64,000 nucleotides of DNA from Betaproteobacteria bacterium (GCA_016720425.1 JADKKQ010000003.1:496001-560000); one strand, 5' to 3'; counted from the stretch's first letter, positions 8,764 to 19,590 are shown. Program-made: numbers and translations. The notes: generated by a model from the letters alone, not told the origin.

Positions 8764-8792
8764 TTGCGGCGCGGCGGTGGGCGCAGTATGTT
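8764..8792 (+). promoter_or_regulatory. Possible promoter of the Ser/Thr kinase gene
   Basis: TTGCGG (8764-8769) and TATGTT (8787-8792) are separated by 17 bases and lie about 50 bases ahead of the kinase ATG. The match to the sigma-70 consensus is partial. On the other strand a TATACT hexamer (8667-8662) could serve as the -10 element for the divergent cyclase gene. Nothing else recognisable was seen in the 260-base gap. Confidence 0.3.
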
Positions 8793-8840
8793 CGCCGCTT
8801 CGCCGATCGACGTGAACGCTCTCCGGGGGGAGCGCCTGGC

Positions 8841-10473
<1,633 letters not shown>

Positions 10474-10481
<8 letters not shown>

Positions 10482-11517
10482 CGGGACCTTGCGCCGCGTC
10501 GCGCTCGCCGCACTGCCGTGGATCGCGGTGCTGCTGCAGGGCGGCTGCGCCGACGCGCCAACGCGGCCCGTGGCGCCGGTGCCGACGCCGGTGGCCGCGG
10601 CGCTCGCCGCCGAGGTCGCGCGCGACGACGACTTCGTCCTCGTCCGCGCCGCGCCGGGCGACACCGCGGCGACGCTCGCGCAGCGCTACCTGGGCGACCG
10701 CGAGAAGGCGTTCTGGATCGTCGAGCGCAACGGCGGCACCGAGGTGACGGCGGGCGAGATCGTGGCGATCCCGCGCCGGTCGCAGAATCCCGCCGGCGTC
10801 GAGAGCGGCGGGTTCCAGGCGGTCCCGATCCTCTGCTATCACCGCTTCGGCCCGCGGGCGGCACCGCTGACGGTGACTCCCGCGGCGTTCGAGGCGCAGA
10901 TGGCCTACCTCGCCCGGAACGGCTACACGGTGATCCCGGTCGCCCGCCTGGCCGCGTTCCTGCAGGGCGAGCTGCCGCTGCCCAAGAAGACGGTCGCCAT
11001 CACCATCGACGACGGCTATCGGTCGACCTACGACATCGCCTTCCCGATCCTCGCCCGGCACGGCTTCCCGGCCACGCTGTTCCTCTACAGCGACTTCGTC
11101 GGCGCCGGCGACGCCTTGAGCTGGGCGCAGATGAAGGAGATGCAGGCCTCCGGTATCGTCGACGTCCAGCCCCACTCCAAGACGCACACCAACCTGACGC
11201 AGAAGCTGCCCGGGGAGACCGACGCCCAGTATCGCGACCGGCTGCGGCGCGAGATCGACGCGCCGGTCCGCGCCATCCACGACCGGCTCGCGACCGCCAG
11301 CACGGTGTTCGCCTATCCCTACGGCGACGTCAACGACGCGGTGGTCGCGCAGCTGCAGCGCCGCGAACTCGGCTTCGGCGTCACCGTGACGCCGGGCGGC
11401 AACGGCTTCTTCGCCTACCCGTTCTACCTCCGCCGCAGCATGGTGTACGGAACCGACTCGCTCGACGCGTTCAAGGCGAAGCTGGCGACCTTCGTGGCGC
11501 ACCCCGCCCGCCCCTGA
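10474..11517 (+). CDS. Polysaccharide deacetylase family lipoprotein with LysM-like segment
   Basis: This 347-residue exported enzyme has a lipoprotein signal peptide ending in LLQGGC (lipidated Cys at about residue 25). A LysM-type peptidoglycan-binding segment (APGDTAATLAQRYLGD through EIVAIP, residues about 62-105) is followed by a NodB-type deacetylase domain (about 120-330). The NodB metal site is recognisable in ITIDDGY (Asp-Asp) and QPHSKTH (His-x3-His). It probably removes N-acetyl groups from a wall or surface glycan in the periplasm. It overlaps the kinase gene by 8 bases, so the two are co-translated; control of wall modification by the kinase is a reasonable inference but not shown. 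Confidence 0.88.
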
Positions 11518-11626
11518 GAGGCTGCGAGTCTTTCGCTCATGCCCGCTCCTCACGCCAGAAGGCGCCCACTCGTCGTTGCCAATGCCCGCCACAGCCCGCG
11601 CTAAGTGGCCCCGCGTCGGGACCGGT

Positions 11627-11640
11627 CCCCCCCCCCCCCC
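11627..11640 (+). repeat. Fourteen-base poly-C tract upstream of a lipoprotein gene
   Basis: An uninterrupted run of 14 C lies 33 bases before the chosen start (11673) of the TPR lipoprotein and only 2 bases before an alternative in-frame ATG at 11643. Runs of this length are mutation-prone and in other bacteria cause phase variation of surface proteins. It is the longest homopolymer noticed in the window. Confidence 0.9.
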
Positions 11641-11672
11641 GCATGCCCGAAGAACTCTCAGCCTCTGACTCG

Positions 11673-12656
11673 ATGCGCGCCTCGACCCGCTGGCTGCCCC
11701 TGTTCGCCGTCGTCGTGACGGCCTGCGCGCCGCAGCCCCCGCTGCCCGACGCGGCCCCGCCGCCGCCCGCGGTCGCGCCGGCGCGTTCCGACGTCGATCG
11801 CGCGGTGGAGCGCCACCGGCAATTCGCCCGGCAGCAACTCGCCGCCGGCAATCTCGCCGCGGCCGCGGCGGAGTGGCAGATCCTGACCCTGCTCGCCCCG
11901 GACAACGCGGAATTCCGGCGCGAGCTCGACGCGACGCGCGCAGCCGCGCGGCGCGGTGCGCAGGAGAAGCTCGACGCGGCGCGCGCCGCCCAGCGCAGCG
12001 GCCAGACCGAGCGGGCGATCCAGCTCCACGTCCAGGCGCTGGCCCTCGATCCGGCCAGCGCCGAGGCCGCGCGGGCACTGCGCGAGCTCGATCGGCAGAA
12101 GTACGCGCGCATTCAGCAGGACCGCGCCGCGCGGGCGAAACCCGACGCCGTCGCCGCGGGCGCCCCGGCAACGGCGCGGAGCGCATCGGCCGACGCCGCC
12201 GGCGACGGCTACGACGTCGAGCAGGCGCTGGCGATGCTCGCCGCCGGCGACCTGGCCGGGGGACTGCGCGATCTGCGGGCATGGGTCGCGGCCAATCCAC
12301 GCCAGCGGGCCACGCGCCTGCGGATCGGCGCCGCGGTCTTCGACAAGGGGCGCGAGCAGGAGGCGAGCGGCGCCCGCGAGCAGGCGCTGTCGACGTACGA
12401 GTCCGCGGTGGCGCTGCGCGGCGACGCGCCGCCGGAGTGGGCGGCGCGAATCGCGCCGCTGAAGAAGTCGGTGGCCGAGGAACTGTACGAAGCCGGCGTC
12501 CGCGCCTCGCGCAGCGACCTCAAGCGGGCGATCGCCCAGTGGGAGGCCTGCCTGCGCCTCGACCCGCAGCACGCGCGCGCGTCCGCCCGGCTGCAGGAAG
12601 CGCGCCGGCTGCAGGCGCGGGTGCAGCGCATCGAGGACGGCACCGCGCCCAAGTGA
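11673..12656 (+). CDS. TPR-containing lipoprotein of unknown function
   Basis: This protein of 327 residues starts with a lipoprotein signal peptide (MRASTRW, hydrophobic run, then VVTAC) and a Pro/Ala-rich linker. The rest is helical and Ala-rich, with degenerate tetratricopeptide units: AAGNLAAAAAEWQILTLLAP near residue 55, then AIQLHVQALALDP and further units toward the C-terminus such as AIAQWEACLRLDP. No catalytic motif is visible. The ATG at 11673 places the signal peptide at the N-terminus; the ATG at 11643 would add ten residues before it and lies against a poly-C run. It follows the deacetylase gene by about 155 bases and faces a convergent LysM/TPR lipoprotein that shares its domain style. 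A role as an outer-membrane scaffold is inferred. Confidence 0.82.
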   Translation: MRASTRWLPLFAVVVTACAPQPPLPDAAPPPPAVAPARSDVDRAVERHRQFARQQLAAGNLAAAAAEWQILTLLAPDNAEFRRELDATRAAARRGAQEKLDAARAAQRSGQTERAIQLHVQALALDPASAEAARALRELDRQKYARIQQDRAARAKPDAVAAGAPATARSASADAAGDGYDVEQALAMLAAGDLAGGLRDLRAWVAANPRQRATRLRIGAAVFDKGREQEASGAREQALSTYESAVALRGDAPPEWAARIAPLKKSVAEELYEAGVRASRSDLKRAIAQWEACLRLDPQHARASARLQEARRLQARVQRIEDGTAPK

Positions 12657-12668
12657 CGCCGGCCGCGG

Positions 12669-13619
12669 TCACTTGCCGCCGAACTTCTCCGTCATCTTCT
12701 TCTTGAGCTCGAGCGCACGCTCGCGTTCGAGCCGGGCCTTGCGGTTGGCGGGGTCGAGCTCGAGGATGCGGTCCCACTTCGCGATCGCGAGATCGAGGTT
12801 CTGGCGCTGGAAGGCCTGTGCGGCCTCGCGATCGTAGCTGCGGATCAGCGCCGCCCGGGTGCCGTCGCGTTGCCGGGTCAGCGCCTCGTTGCCGGGGAAA
12901 CGCTGCAGCGATTCGCTCAATGCCGCGTAAGCGCCCTCGAGGTTGCCCTTCGCTTCGAGTTCGCGCGCCCGCCGCTGCGCCTGCAGCACCTCGTCGCTCG
13001 ATTTCGCCTCGGGCTCGGCGGCCACCGGCGGCCGGGCGGTCGCCTCGGCCGGCTCGGGAGGCTTAGGCGACGTCGCCGGGGGCGGCGCCTTGCCCGGGAT
13101 CCTGAGCACCTGTCCGGCCGCGAGGCGGCTCGGATTGGCCATGTCGTTGTACTTGGCGAGGATGTAGAAGCGGAAGCGGTCGCCGAGGAACTGCTGCGCG
13201 AGCTTCGACAGCGAGTCGTCGCGCTGCACGGTGTAGCGGAAGTACACCGGGCCCAGTTCCTTCTGCGCGTCGGCGCGGACCTGGTCGAGAAGCTTCCGCG
13301 CGAGCTCGTTGGTCGCGTCCAGCGCCAGCGCCTTGTCGAGCGTCGCGCGGGCGGCGGCCTCGTCGCCGTTCTGCAGCAGGTCGACCGCCTCGATGGCGAG
13401 CTTCTGCGCCTGCGTCTTCGCCTGTGCCGGGGTGAGCTCGGGCGCGGGCGGCGGCGGCGCCGGCGCCGCCGCCTCCGGCGCAGGCGCGACCGGTGCCACG
13501 GGGGCCGGCGCCGGTGGAGGCGCGGCGGGCGGCGTGGCGCAGCCGGCGACGACCAGCGCGATCACCGCGCCCAGTGCCGCCCGTCGCCATGCGCGTTGCC
13601 CGACGTTGCCGCTGCCCAT
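12669..13619 (-). CDS. LysM domain and TPR-like lipoprotein
   Basis: This exported lipoprotein of 316 residues has a signal peptide ending in LVVAGC, then a Pro/Ala linker. A helical TPR-like unit follows (DLLQNGDEAAARATLDKALA). A LysM domain starts with YTVQRDDSLSKLAQQFLGDR and ends with GQVLRIPGK (about residues 145-200). The last third contains another TPR pair ending AIAKWDRILELDPANRKA. LysM binds GlcNAc-containing peptidoglycan, so it is probably anchored to the wall from the outer membrane. The ATG at 13619 was chosen because it starts the signal peptide. Its stop is 12 bases from that of the convergent TPR lipoprotein, and its final TPR resembles that protein's C-terminal repeat, suggesting a shared origin or partnership. 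Confidence 0.87.
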   Translation of the reverse strand: MGSGNVGQRAWRRAALGAVIALVVAGCATPPAAPPPAPAPVAPVAPAPEAAAPAPPPPAPELTPAQAKTQAQKLAIEAVDLLQNGDEAAARATLDKALALDATNELARKLLDQVRADAQKELGPVYFRYTVQRDDSLSKLAQQFLGDRFRFYILAKYNDMANPSRLAAGQVLRIPGKAPPPATSPKPPEPAEATARPPVAAEPEAKSSDEVLQAQRRARELEAKGNLEGAYAALSESLQRFPGNEALTRQRDGTRAALIRSYDREAAQAFQRQNLDLAIAKWDRILELDPANRKARLERERALELKKKMTEKFGGK

Positions 13620-13764
13620 TGCCCCCTGCCTCCTCGTGCTCGTCCCGTCGCGTCGTCGATCCCGGTCCGCGAAGCCGGATTCTGCACCTCGGCCGCTCGG
13701 GTTGCCAACGTCCGCGGGAAAATTCATCGTCCGGTGGTCCGCGCGACCCGCCCGGGCCGCGCGC

Positions 13765-14331
13765 TCAGGCGGCGAGGAAGTGCCCCGATTTGCCGCCGGA
13801 CTTCTCCAGCAGGCGAAGGCCCTCGATGCGCATCGCGCGGTCGGCGGCCTTGCACATGTCGTAGACGGTCAGCAGACCCACCGCCGCCGCGGTCAGCGCC
13901 TCCATCTCGACCCCGGTCGGTCCGCGGGTCTCGGCCACGACCTCGATCGTCACGGCAACGGCGCCCCGATCGATCGCGAACTCGACCGCCACGCGGGTCA
14001 GCGGCAGCGGATGGCACAGCGGAATCAGCTCGGCGGTGCGCTTGGCCGCCTGGATCGCCGCGATCCGCGCCACGCCGAGGACATCGCCCTTGTTCGCGCT
14101 GCCCTGCTCGATCAGCGCCAGCGTGGCGGGCGCCATCACGATGCGCCCGCCGACCCGCGCGACACGTCGGGTCGCGTCCTTGCCGCCCACGTCGACCATG
14201 TGCGCCTGACCCGCCGCATCGAAGTGGGTAAAATGGGCGCCGGAATCCGCTGCCGCGGATGGTTGGGCAGACAGCGACGCCCCGGCCGGCGGGGTCGGTG
14301 AACGCGTGCGCTTCGCTTGCACCCTGGCCAC
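13765..14331 (-). CDS. moaC: Cyclic pyranopterin monophosphate synthase
   Basis: MoaC converts the cyclic GTP product of MoaA into cyclic pyranopterin monophosphate in molybdenum cofactor synthesis, relevant to the NapA molybdoenzyme encoded at 40960. The conserved body starts at FTHFDAAGQAHMVDVG and contains the active-site ELIPLCHPLP, EVVAETRGPTGVEMEA and TVYDMCKA motifs. The chosen GTG start at 14331 has a strong AGGGAGGA ribosome site (complement at 14339-14346) seven bases upstream. This gives 188 residues, with an N-terminal extension of about 30 residues beyond the usual MoaC. It is divergent from the M48 protease gene with a 73-base gap. Confidence 0.93.
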   Translation of the reverse strand: MARVQAKRTRSPTPPAGASLSAQPSAAADSGAHFTHFDAAGQAHMVDVGGKDATRRVARVGGRIVMAPATLALIEQGSANKGDVLGVARIAAIQAAKRTAELIPLCHPLPLTRVAVEFAIDRGAVAVTIEVVAETRGPTGVEMEALTAAAVGLLTVYDMCKAADRAMRIEGLRLLEKSGGKSGHFLAA

Positions 14332-14404
14332 GAGGCAGTCCTCCCTTTGAACTTCGGCTGTCCGCGGCCATCTTAGCATCAGGTCCGACCCTCCCTTGCC
14401 ATCG

Positions 14405-15925
14405 ATGCCCTCCGTTCGACCCACGCCGCGCCGCGAACCGGCCCCGCCGCTTCGTCGCCTCGCGGCCGGCGTCCTGGCGCTCGCACTGGCGCTGCAACCC
14501 GTGGGCCCCGGGGTTGCGACACTCGCCCAGGCGCAGCGCCTGCCCGACCTGGGCGACGAGTCCGAGGCCGGGGTCACGCCGTCGCAGGAGCGCAAGCTCG
14601 GCGAAGCGATCGTCGGGCAGATCCGCGCGGCGGGTGGCTACCTGGACGACCCCGAGGTCAACGACTATCTCAACGAGCTCGGCAACCGGCTGGTGGCCGT
14701 CGCCGCCGACCGCTTCGACTTCGAGTTCTTCGCGGTGCCCGACCCCGGGATCAACGCCTTCGCGCTGCCCGGCGGCTTCATCGGCGTGAACACCGGGCTC
14801 GTCCTGCTGGCGCAATCCGAGTCCGAGCTCGCGTCGGTGCTGGCGCACGAAATCACCCACGTGACGCAACGCCACTACACGCGGTCGCTGGCGGGCCAGC
14901 AGCGCTCGCTGCTGTACTCGCTCGCGGCGCTCGCGGTTGCCGTCGCGGCGTCGCGCTCCGGCTCGTCGTCGGCGGGCCAGGCGACGTCGGCGGCGATCGC
15001 CTCGTCGCAGGCGCTGGCCATCCAGACCCAGCTCAACTACACCCGCGAGCACGAATACGAAGCCGACCGCATCGGCTACCAGCGCCTCGTGTCCGCCGGT
15101 TTCGACCCGAACAGCATGGCGGTGTTCATGGACCGGCTGCAGAAGTCCGGCCGCTTCAGCGACAGCAACGCGCCGTCCTACCTGCGCTCGCACCCGATCA
15201 CCTACGAACGCGTGGCCGAAGCCCAGGCGCGCGCGCACGGCGAGCCGTACCGCCAGGTCCGTGACTCGCTCGACTTTCACCTGGTCCGCGCGCTGCTCCG
15301 GAGCTACACCGGCACCGACCGCGAGGCCGTCGCCTATTTCCGGGCCGCGCTCGCCGATCGCAAGTTCAACAACCCGATCGCGACCCGCTACGGGCTGGTC
15401 GCGGCGCTGCTGCGCGCCCGCGACATCCCGCGCGCGAAGCAGGAGCTCGCGACGCTCGAGCAGGAGGCGCCGGCGCACCCGATGATCGACGCCATGGCCG
15501 GCCACGTGCTGCTCGAAGCCGGCGAGTTCCCCGCTGCCGTCACCCGCTTCGAGCAGGCGCTCGCCAAGTACCCGAACAAGATGCAGCTGGTCTACGACTA
15601 CCCGGACGCGCTGAACAAGGCGGGCCGCGGCGCCGACGCGGTGGCGTTCGTCGAGCTGCAGCTGGTCCGCTTCCCCGGCAACGGCCCGCTGCACCGCATC
15701 GCCGCGCGCGTCTACGGTGCCCAGGGCAAGCGGCTGCTGCAGCACCGCCACCAGGGCGAGTACTACGCCTGGGCCGGCGACCTGCGCGGCGCCGTGCTGC
15801 AGATGGAGCTCGCGGCGAAGGCCGCCGACGGCGACTTCTACCAGTCCTCGGTGGTCGAGACGCGGCTGCGTGCGCTGCGCCGCGATCTCGCCGAGCAGCA
15901 GGCCGCGATGGCCAAGAGCGGCTGA
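14405..15925 (+). CDS. M48 family periplasmic metalloprotease with TPR repeats (BepA-like)
   Basis: This protein of 506 residues has a signal peptide cleaved after about residue 40 (ATLAQAQ). The M48 zinc protease domain has the motif HEITH (about His148-Glu149-His152) and the third ligand Glu in EHEYEADRIG near residue 217. The C-terminal half carries TPR-type helices, including LLEAGEFPAAVTRFEQALAK. The layout matches BepA/YfgC, which helps assemble the outer-membrane LptD complex and degrades failed products. An upstream TTG at 14396 also opens the frame; the ATG at 14405 is preferred. It is divergent from moaC and precedes the MacAB-type genes on the same strand by 61 bases. Confidence 0.9.
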   Translation: MPSVRPTPRREPAPPLRRLAAGVLALALALQPVGPGVATLAQAQRLPDLGDESEAGVTPSQERKLGEAIVGQIRAAGGYLDDPEVNDYLNELGNRLVAVAADRFDFEFFAVPDPGINAFALPGGFIGVNTGLVLLAQSESELASVLAHEITHVTQRHYTRSLAGQQRSLLYSLAALAVAVAASRSGSSSAGQATSAAIASSQALAIQTQLNYTREHEYEADRIGYQRLVSAGFDPNSMAVFMDRLQKSGRFSDSNAPSYLRSHPITYERVAEAQARAHGEPYRQVRDSLDFHLVRALLRSYTGTDREAVAYFRAALADRKFNNPIATRYGLVAALLRARDIPRAKQELATLEQEAPAHPMIDAMAGHVLLEAGEFPAAVTRFEQALAKYPNKMQLVYDYPDALNKAGRGADAVAFVELQLVRFPGNGPLHRIAARVYGAQGKRLLQHRHQGEYYAWAGDLRGAVLQMELAAKAADGDFYQSSVVETRLRALRRDLAEQQAAMAKSG

Positions 15926-15986
15926 TTCGCGGGCGGCACCACGCCGGCGGCCGCCCGACCCTTTCGCAATCCCCTTCCCCGGTTCG

Positions 15987-17591
15987 ATGATGGCCAACGC
16001 CACGCCCTCCCCTTCCGCCCGGCCGCCGGGCTCGCGGCGACTGCTCGTTGTCGCGCTCGCCCTGCTGCTGCTCGCCGCCGCCGGCGCCCTCGCCTGGCGC
16101 TTCCTGGGCGCGGGCGCCGCCGGCCCGTCGTTCCGCGTCGCCAAGGTCGAGCGCGGCAACATCACCGCCGTCGTCTCCGCCTCGGGATCGCTGTCCGCGG
16201 TCACCACCGTCGTCGTCGGCTCGCAGATCTCCGGCCAGATCAAGGAGCTGTTCGTCGACTTCAACAGTCAGGTCAGGAAGGGCCAGCTGCTTGCGCGCAT
16301 CGACCCCGAGACCTACGAGCTCAAGGTGCGCCAGGCCGAGGCCGACCTCGAGGCGGCACGGACCCAGCTGCTCAACCAGCAGGCGAACGGGCTGACGCTG
16401 CGCTCGCAGGCGACGCGCACGCGGATCCAGGCCAACGACGCGAAGAGCGACCTCGACCGCAAGGAGTCGCTGTTCAACAAGGGCTTCATCTCCGGGGCCG
16501 AGCGCGACAAGGCGAAGTTCACCTTCGACGCGGCGGCTGAAGCCGTGACCACCGCCGAAGCGCAGATCCGCGCCGGCGACGCGCAGGTGGCCAACGCCGC
16601 CGCGATCGTCAAGCAGCGCGAGGCCGCGCTCGCCGGCGCGCGGGTCGATCTCGCCCGCACGGCGATCGTCGCGCCGGTCGACGGCATCGTCATCTCCCGC
16701 CAGGTCGACGCCGGGCAGACGGTCGCGGCGAGCCTCAACACGCCGACGCTGTTCTCGATCGCCCAGGACCTGCGCGAGATGCAGGTCGAGGTCGCCATCG
16801 ACGAGTCGGACATCAGCCGGATCAGGTCGGGGCAGCGGGTCACGTTCACCGTCGACGCGTACCCGACGCGCACGTTCGAGGGCAAGGTGCGGCAGATCCG
16901 CAAGGCGGCGCAGACGCTGCAGAACGTGGTCACCTACACGGTCGTCGTGGCCACCGAGAATCCCAACCTGCTGCTGGTGCCCGGCATGACCGCCAACGTG
17001 CGCATCGTCGCCGACTCGCGCGAGGGCGTTCTTAAGGTGCCCAACGCGGCGCTGCGCTTCCGCCCGCCCGGGGCCGTCGCCGCCAGGGACGTCGAGCCGG
17101 CCGCCAACGCCGCCAACGCCGGCGGCGGCGCGGGCGGCGGCGATCCGCAGGCCCGGCGGCAGCGCCTCGTCGACGAACTCAAGCTCGACGCCGCGCAGCA
17201 GGCGCGCCTGGACGAGATCTTCGCCGAACTGCGCGCGCGGATGGCCGAGCTGCGCGACGTGCCGGAGGCCGACCGGCGCACGCGCGGCGAGCGCCTGCGC
17301 GGCGACATGCGGCAGAAGATCAACGCCATGCTGAATCCCGAACAGCAGCGCAAGTACGCCGAAGTCGTCGCCAGCGAAACCGGCCGCGGCGGCGGCAGCA
17401 GCGGACGCGTCTACGTCGACGACGCCGGCCAGCCGAAGGAGGTGGCGCTGCGCCTCGGGCTCACCGACGGCAACGCCACCGAGGTCGTCGGCGGGGCGCT
17501 GGCCGAGGGTGCCGAGGTCATCGTCGGCAGCAACGCGCCGGCCGCGGCGGGCTCGCGCCCGGCGGCGAGCGCCCCGCGCCTCCCGTTCTGA
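15987..17591 (+). CDS. Efflux periplasmic adaptor (MacA/HlyD type) with Spy-like helical insert
   Basis: This membrane-fusion protein links an ABC exporter to an outer-membrane channel. It has one N-terminal helix (about residues 20-40), a lipoyl half-motif (ISGQIKELFVDFNSQVRKGQ), a coiled-coil hairpin (about 110-220), the second lipoyl half (TAIVAPVDGIVISRQVDAGQ) and a beta-barrel. Unusually, between the barrel and the C-terminal domain lies a charged helical stretch (about residues 385-470). It has two LTxxQ-like motifs, LDAAQQARLDEI and LNPEQQRKYAEV, as in Spy/CpxP chaperones, flanked by Gly-rich linkers. With 534 residues it is much longer than E. coli MacA (about 370). The ATPase and permease genes follow 14 bases later. 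Confidence 0.9.
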   Translation: MMANATPSPSARPPGSRRLLVVALALLLLAAAGALAWRFLGAGAAGPSFRVAKVERGNITAVVSASGSLSAVTTVVVGSQISGQIKELFVDFNSQVRKGQLLARIDPETYELKVRQAEADLEAARTQLLNQQANGLTLRSQATRTRIQANDAKSDLDRKESLFNKGFISGAERDKAKFTFDAAAEAVTTAEAQIRAGDAQVANAAAIVKQREAALAGARVDLARTAIVAPVDGIVISRQVDAGQTVAASLNTPTLFSIAQDLREMQVEVAIDESDISRIRSGQRVTFTVDAYPTRTFEGKVRQIRKAAQTLQNVVTYTVVVATENPNLLLVPGMTANVRIVADSREGVLKVPNAALRFRPPGAVAARDVEPAANAANAGGGAGGGDPQARRQRLVDELKLDAAQQARLDEIFAELRARMAELRDVPEADRRTRGERLRGDMRQKINAMLNPEQQRKYAEVVASETGRGGGSSGRVYVDDAGQPKEVALRLGLTDGNATEVVGGALAEGAEVIVGSNAPAAAGSRPAASAPRLPF

Positions 17592-17605
17592 ACTTCCGCT
17601 CCGTC

Positions 17606-18361
17606 ATGGCGCCTCCCCCGCTGATCGCGGTCCGCGACCTGACCAAGGTCTACACGCTGGGCGAGACCGAGGTACACGCCCTCGCCGGCATTTCGGTCGA
17701 CATCGCCGAGGGGGAGTTCGTCGCCGTGATGGGACCGTCGGGGTCGGGCAAGTCGACGTTCATGAACCTGATCGGCTGCCTCGACACGCCGACCTCCGGC
17801 AGCTACCGGCTCGCCGGCGACGACGTCGCGCACATGGATCGCGATGCGCTCGCGCGCGTGCGCAACCGGCGGATCGGCTTCGTCTTCCAGCAGTTCAACC
17901 TGCTGCCGCGCACCTCGGCGCTGGAGAACGTCGAGCTGCCGCTGCTGTACGCGGGCACGCCGCCGGCGGCGCGCCACGCCAGCGCGCGGCAGAAGCTCGC
18001 GGCGGTCGGGCTCGCCGACCGCGAGCACCATCATCCGGCGCAGCTCTCCGGCGGGCAGCAGCAGCGGGTCGCGATCGCCCGGGCGCTGGTCAACGATCCC
18101 AAGCTGATCCTCGCCGACGAGCCGACCGGGGCGCTGGACTCGACCACCAGCATCGAGGTGATGGCGCTGCTGCAGGAGCTCAACCGGACCGGCATCACCA
18201 TCGTGCTGGTGACCCACGAGCACGACATCGCCGCCTTCGCCTCGCGCCTGCTCACCTTTCGCGACGGACGCCTGATCGCCGACGCCCCGAACACGCCCGG
18301 CGACGCCGCGGCGCTGGCGGCGCGCGCGCAGCAGCCGCCGGCCGCGCTCGTCACGCCATGA
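17606..18361 (+). CDS. ABC transporter ATP-binding protein (MacB/LolD type)
   Basis: This 251-residue ATPase belongs to the MacB/LolD/FtsE group. It has Walker A GPSGSGKST, Q-loop VFQQFNLLPR, signature LSGGQQQR, Walker B LILADEP and an H-loop LVTHEHD. In E. coli the ATPase and FtsX-like permease of MacB are fused; here they are separate genes overlapping by ATGA (18358-18361), a common arrangement. It powers the mechanotransmission exporter built with the adaptor encoded upstream; possible cargo includes macrolides, lipopeptides, peptides or haem-related compounds. The cargo cannot be inferred here. Confidence 0.94.
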   Translation: MAPPPLIAVRDLTKVYTLGETEVHALAGISVDIAEGEFVAVMGPSGSGKSTFMNLIGCLDTPTSGSYRLAGDDVAHMDRDALARVRNRRIGFVFQQFNLLPRTSALENVELPLLYAGTPPAARHASARQKLAAVGLADREHHHPAQLSGGQQQRVAIARALVNDPKLILADEPTGALDSTTSIEVMALLQELNRTGITIVLVTHEHDIAAFASRLLTFRDGRLIADAPNTPGDAAALAARAQQPPAALVTP

Positions 18362-19590
18362 ACTTCCTCGCCACGCTGCGCATCGCGCTCGCCGCGCTGC
18401 GCATCAACAAGCTGCGCTCGGCGCTGACCATGCTGGGCATCATCATCGGCGTCGCCGCCGTCATCACCATGGTCGCGGTCGGCGCGGGCGCGCAGGCGCG
18501 GGTCGAGGACCAGATCAAGAGCCTCGGCTCGAACCTCATCATCATCCTCTCCGGCAACTTCACCTCGGGCGGCGTGCGCATGGGCTCGGGCTCGCAGCTC
18601 ACCATCACCGAGGACGACGCCTACGCGCTGCAGCGCGAAGTGGCCGGCGTCCACGCCGCGGCGCCGCAGCTGCGCGGCTCCGGCCAGGTCGTCTACGGCA
18701 ACAACAACTGGTCGACGCAGATCTACGGCATCACCCCCGAGTACCTCGAGGCCCGGCAATGGGAGGTTGCCGAGGGGCGCGCCATCGACCCCGCGCACGT
18801 CGACGGCGCGACCAAGGTCGTGCTGCTCGGCCAGACGGTGGCGCGCACGCTGTTCGGCGACAGCGATCCGGTCGGCGAGACCATCCGCATCCGCCGCGTC
18901 CCGCACACGGTGATCGGCGTCCTCGACCGCAAGGGGCAGAGCATGATCGGCCAGGACCAGGACGACGTCGTGCTGATCCCGATCTCGACCGCCCGGAAGC
19001 GGGTGCTGGGCGGCACCCAGGTCAAGAGCCGCAACGTGCAGAGCATCTCGGTGCGGGTGAAGGACGGCGTCGACATGGCGTCCACCGAGCAGGAGATGCG
19101 CGACCTGCTGCGCCAGCGGCACAAGCTGCAGCCCAGCCAGGAGGACGACTTCTTCCTGCGCAATCTCTCCGAGGTCCTGGCCGCGCAGGAGGCGTCGTCG
19201 CGGATCCTCGCGCTGCTGCTGGCCGCGATCGCCTCGGTGTCGCTCCTGGTCGGCGGCATCGGCATCATGAACATCATGCTGGTCTCGGTGACCGAGCGCA
19301 CGCGCGAGATCGGGCTGCGGATGGCGGTGGGCGCGCGCGGCCGCGACATCCTCACCCAGTTCCTGGTCGAGGCGGTGACGCTGGCGCTGATCGGCGGCGT
19401 GGTGGGCATCGCGCTCGGCGCGCTGGCGTCGTTCCTGGTCGGCCACTTCGCCGGCTGGCGCACCGAGATGAGCGTCGCCGCGGTCGCGCTGGCGTTCGGC
19501 TTCGCCGGCGCCATCGGCGTGTTCTTCGGCTTCTACCCGGCGCGCACCGCGTCGCGACTGGCGCCGATCGAGGCGCTGCGGCACGAGTAG
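18358..19590 (+). CDS. ABC transporter permease (MacB/FtsX family)
   Basis: This 410-residue membrane protein has the MacB topology: one N-terminal helix (LTMLGIIIGVAAVITMVAVG), a large periplasmic MacB_PCD domain (about residues 45-270), then three helices in the FtsX domain. These begin near ILALLLAAIASVSLLVGGIG, followed by the conserved NIMLVSVTERTREIGLRMAV stretch. It ends PARTASRLAPIEALRHE, typical of the family C-terminus. Translation is coupled to the ATPase gene by a 4-base overlap. With the adaptor at 15987 it forms a complete MacAB-type pump except for the outer-membrane channel, which is not encoded here. Confidence 0.93.
   Translation: MNFLATLRIALAALRINKLRSALTMLGIIIGVAAVITMVAVGAGAQARVEDQIKSLGSNLIIILSGNFTSGGVRMGSGSQLTITEDDAYALQREVAGVHAAAPQLRGSGQVVYGNNNWSTQIYGITPEYLEARQWEVAEGRAIDPAHVDGATKVVLLGQTVARTLFGDSDPVGETIRIRRVPHTVIGVLDRKGQSMIGQDQDDVVLIPISTARKRVLGGTQVKSRNVQSISVRVKDGVDMASTEQEMRDLLRQRHKLQPSQEDDFFLRNLSEVLAAQEASSRILALLLAAIASVSLLVGGIGIMNIMLVSVTERTREIGLRMAVGARGRDILTQFLVEAVTLALIGGVVGIALGALASFLVGHFAGWRTEMSVAAVALAFGFAGAIGVFFGFYPARTASRLAPIEALRHE

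Noticed and set aside
14396..14404. TTG start for the M48 protease
   Set aside because: An ATG three codons downstream is sufficient for the signal peptide, so the TTG adds nothing supported by sequence.
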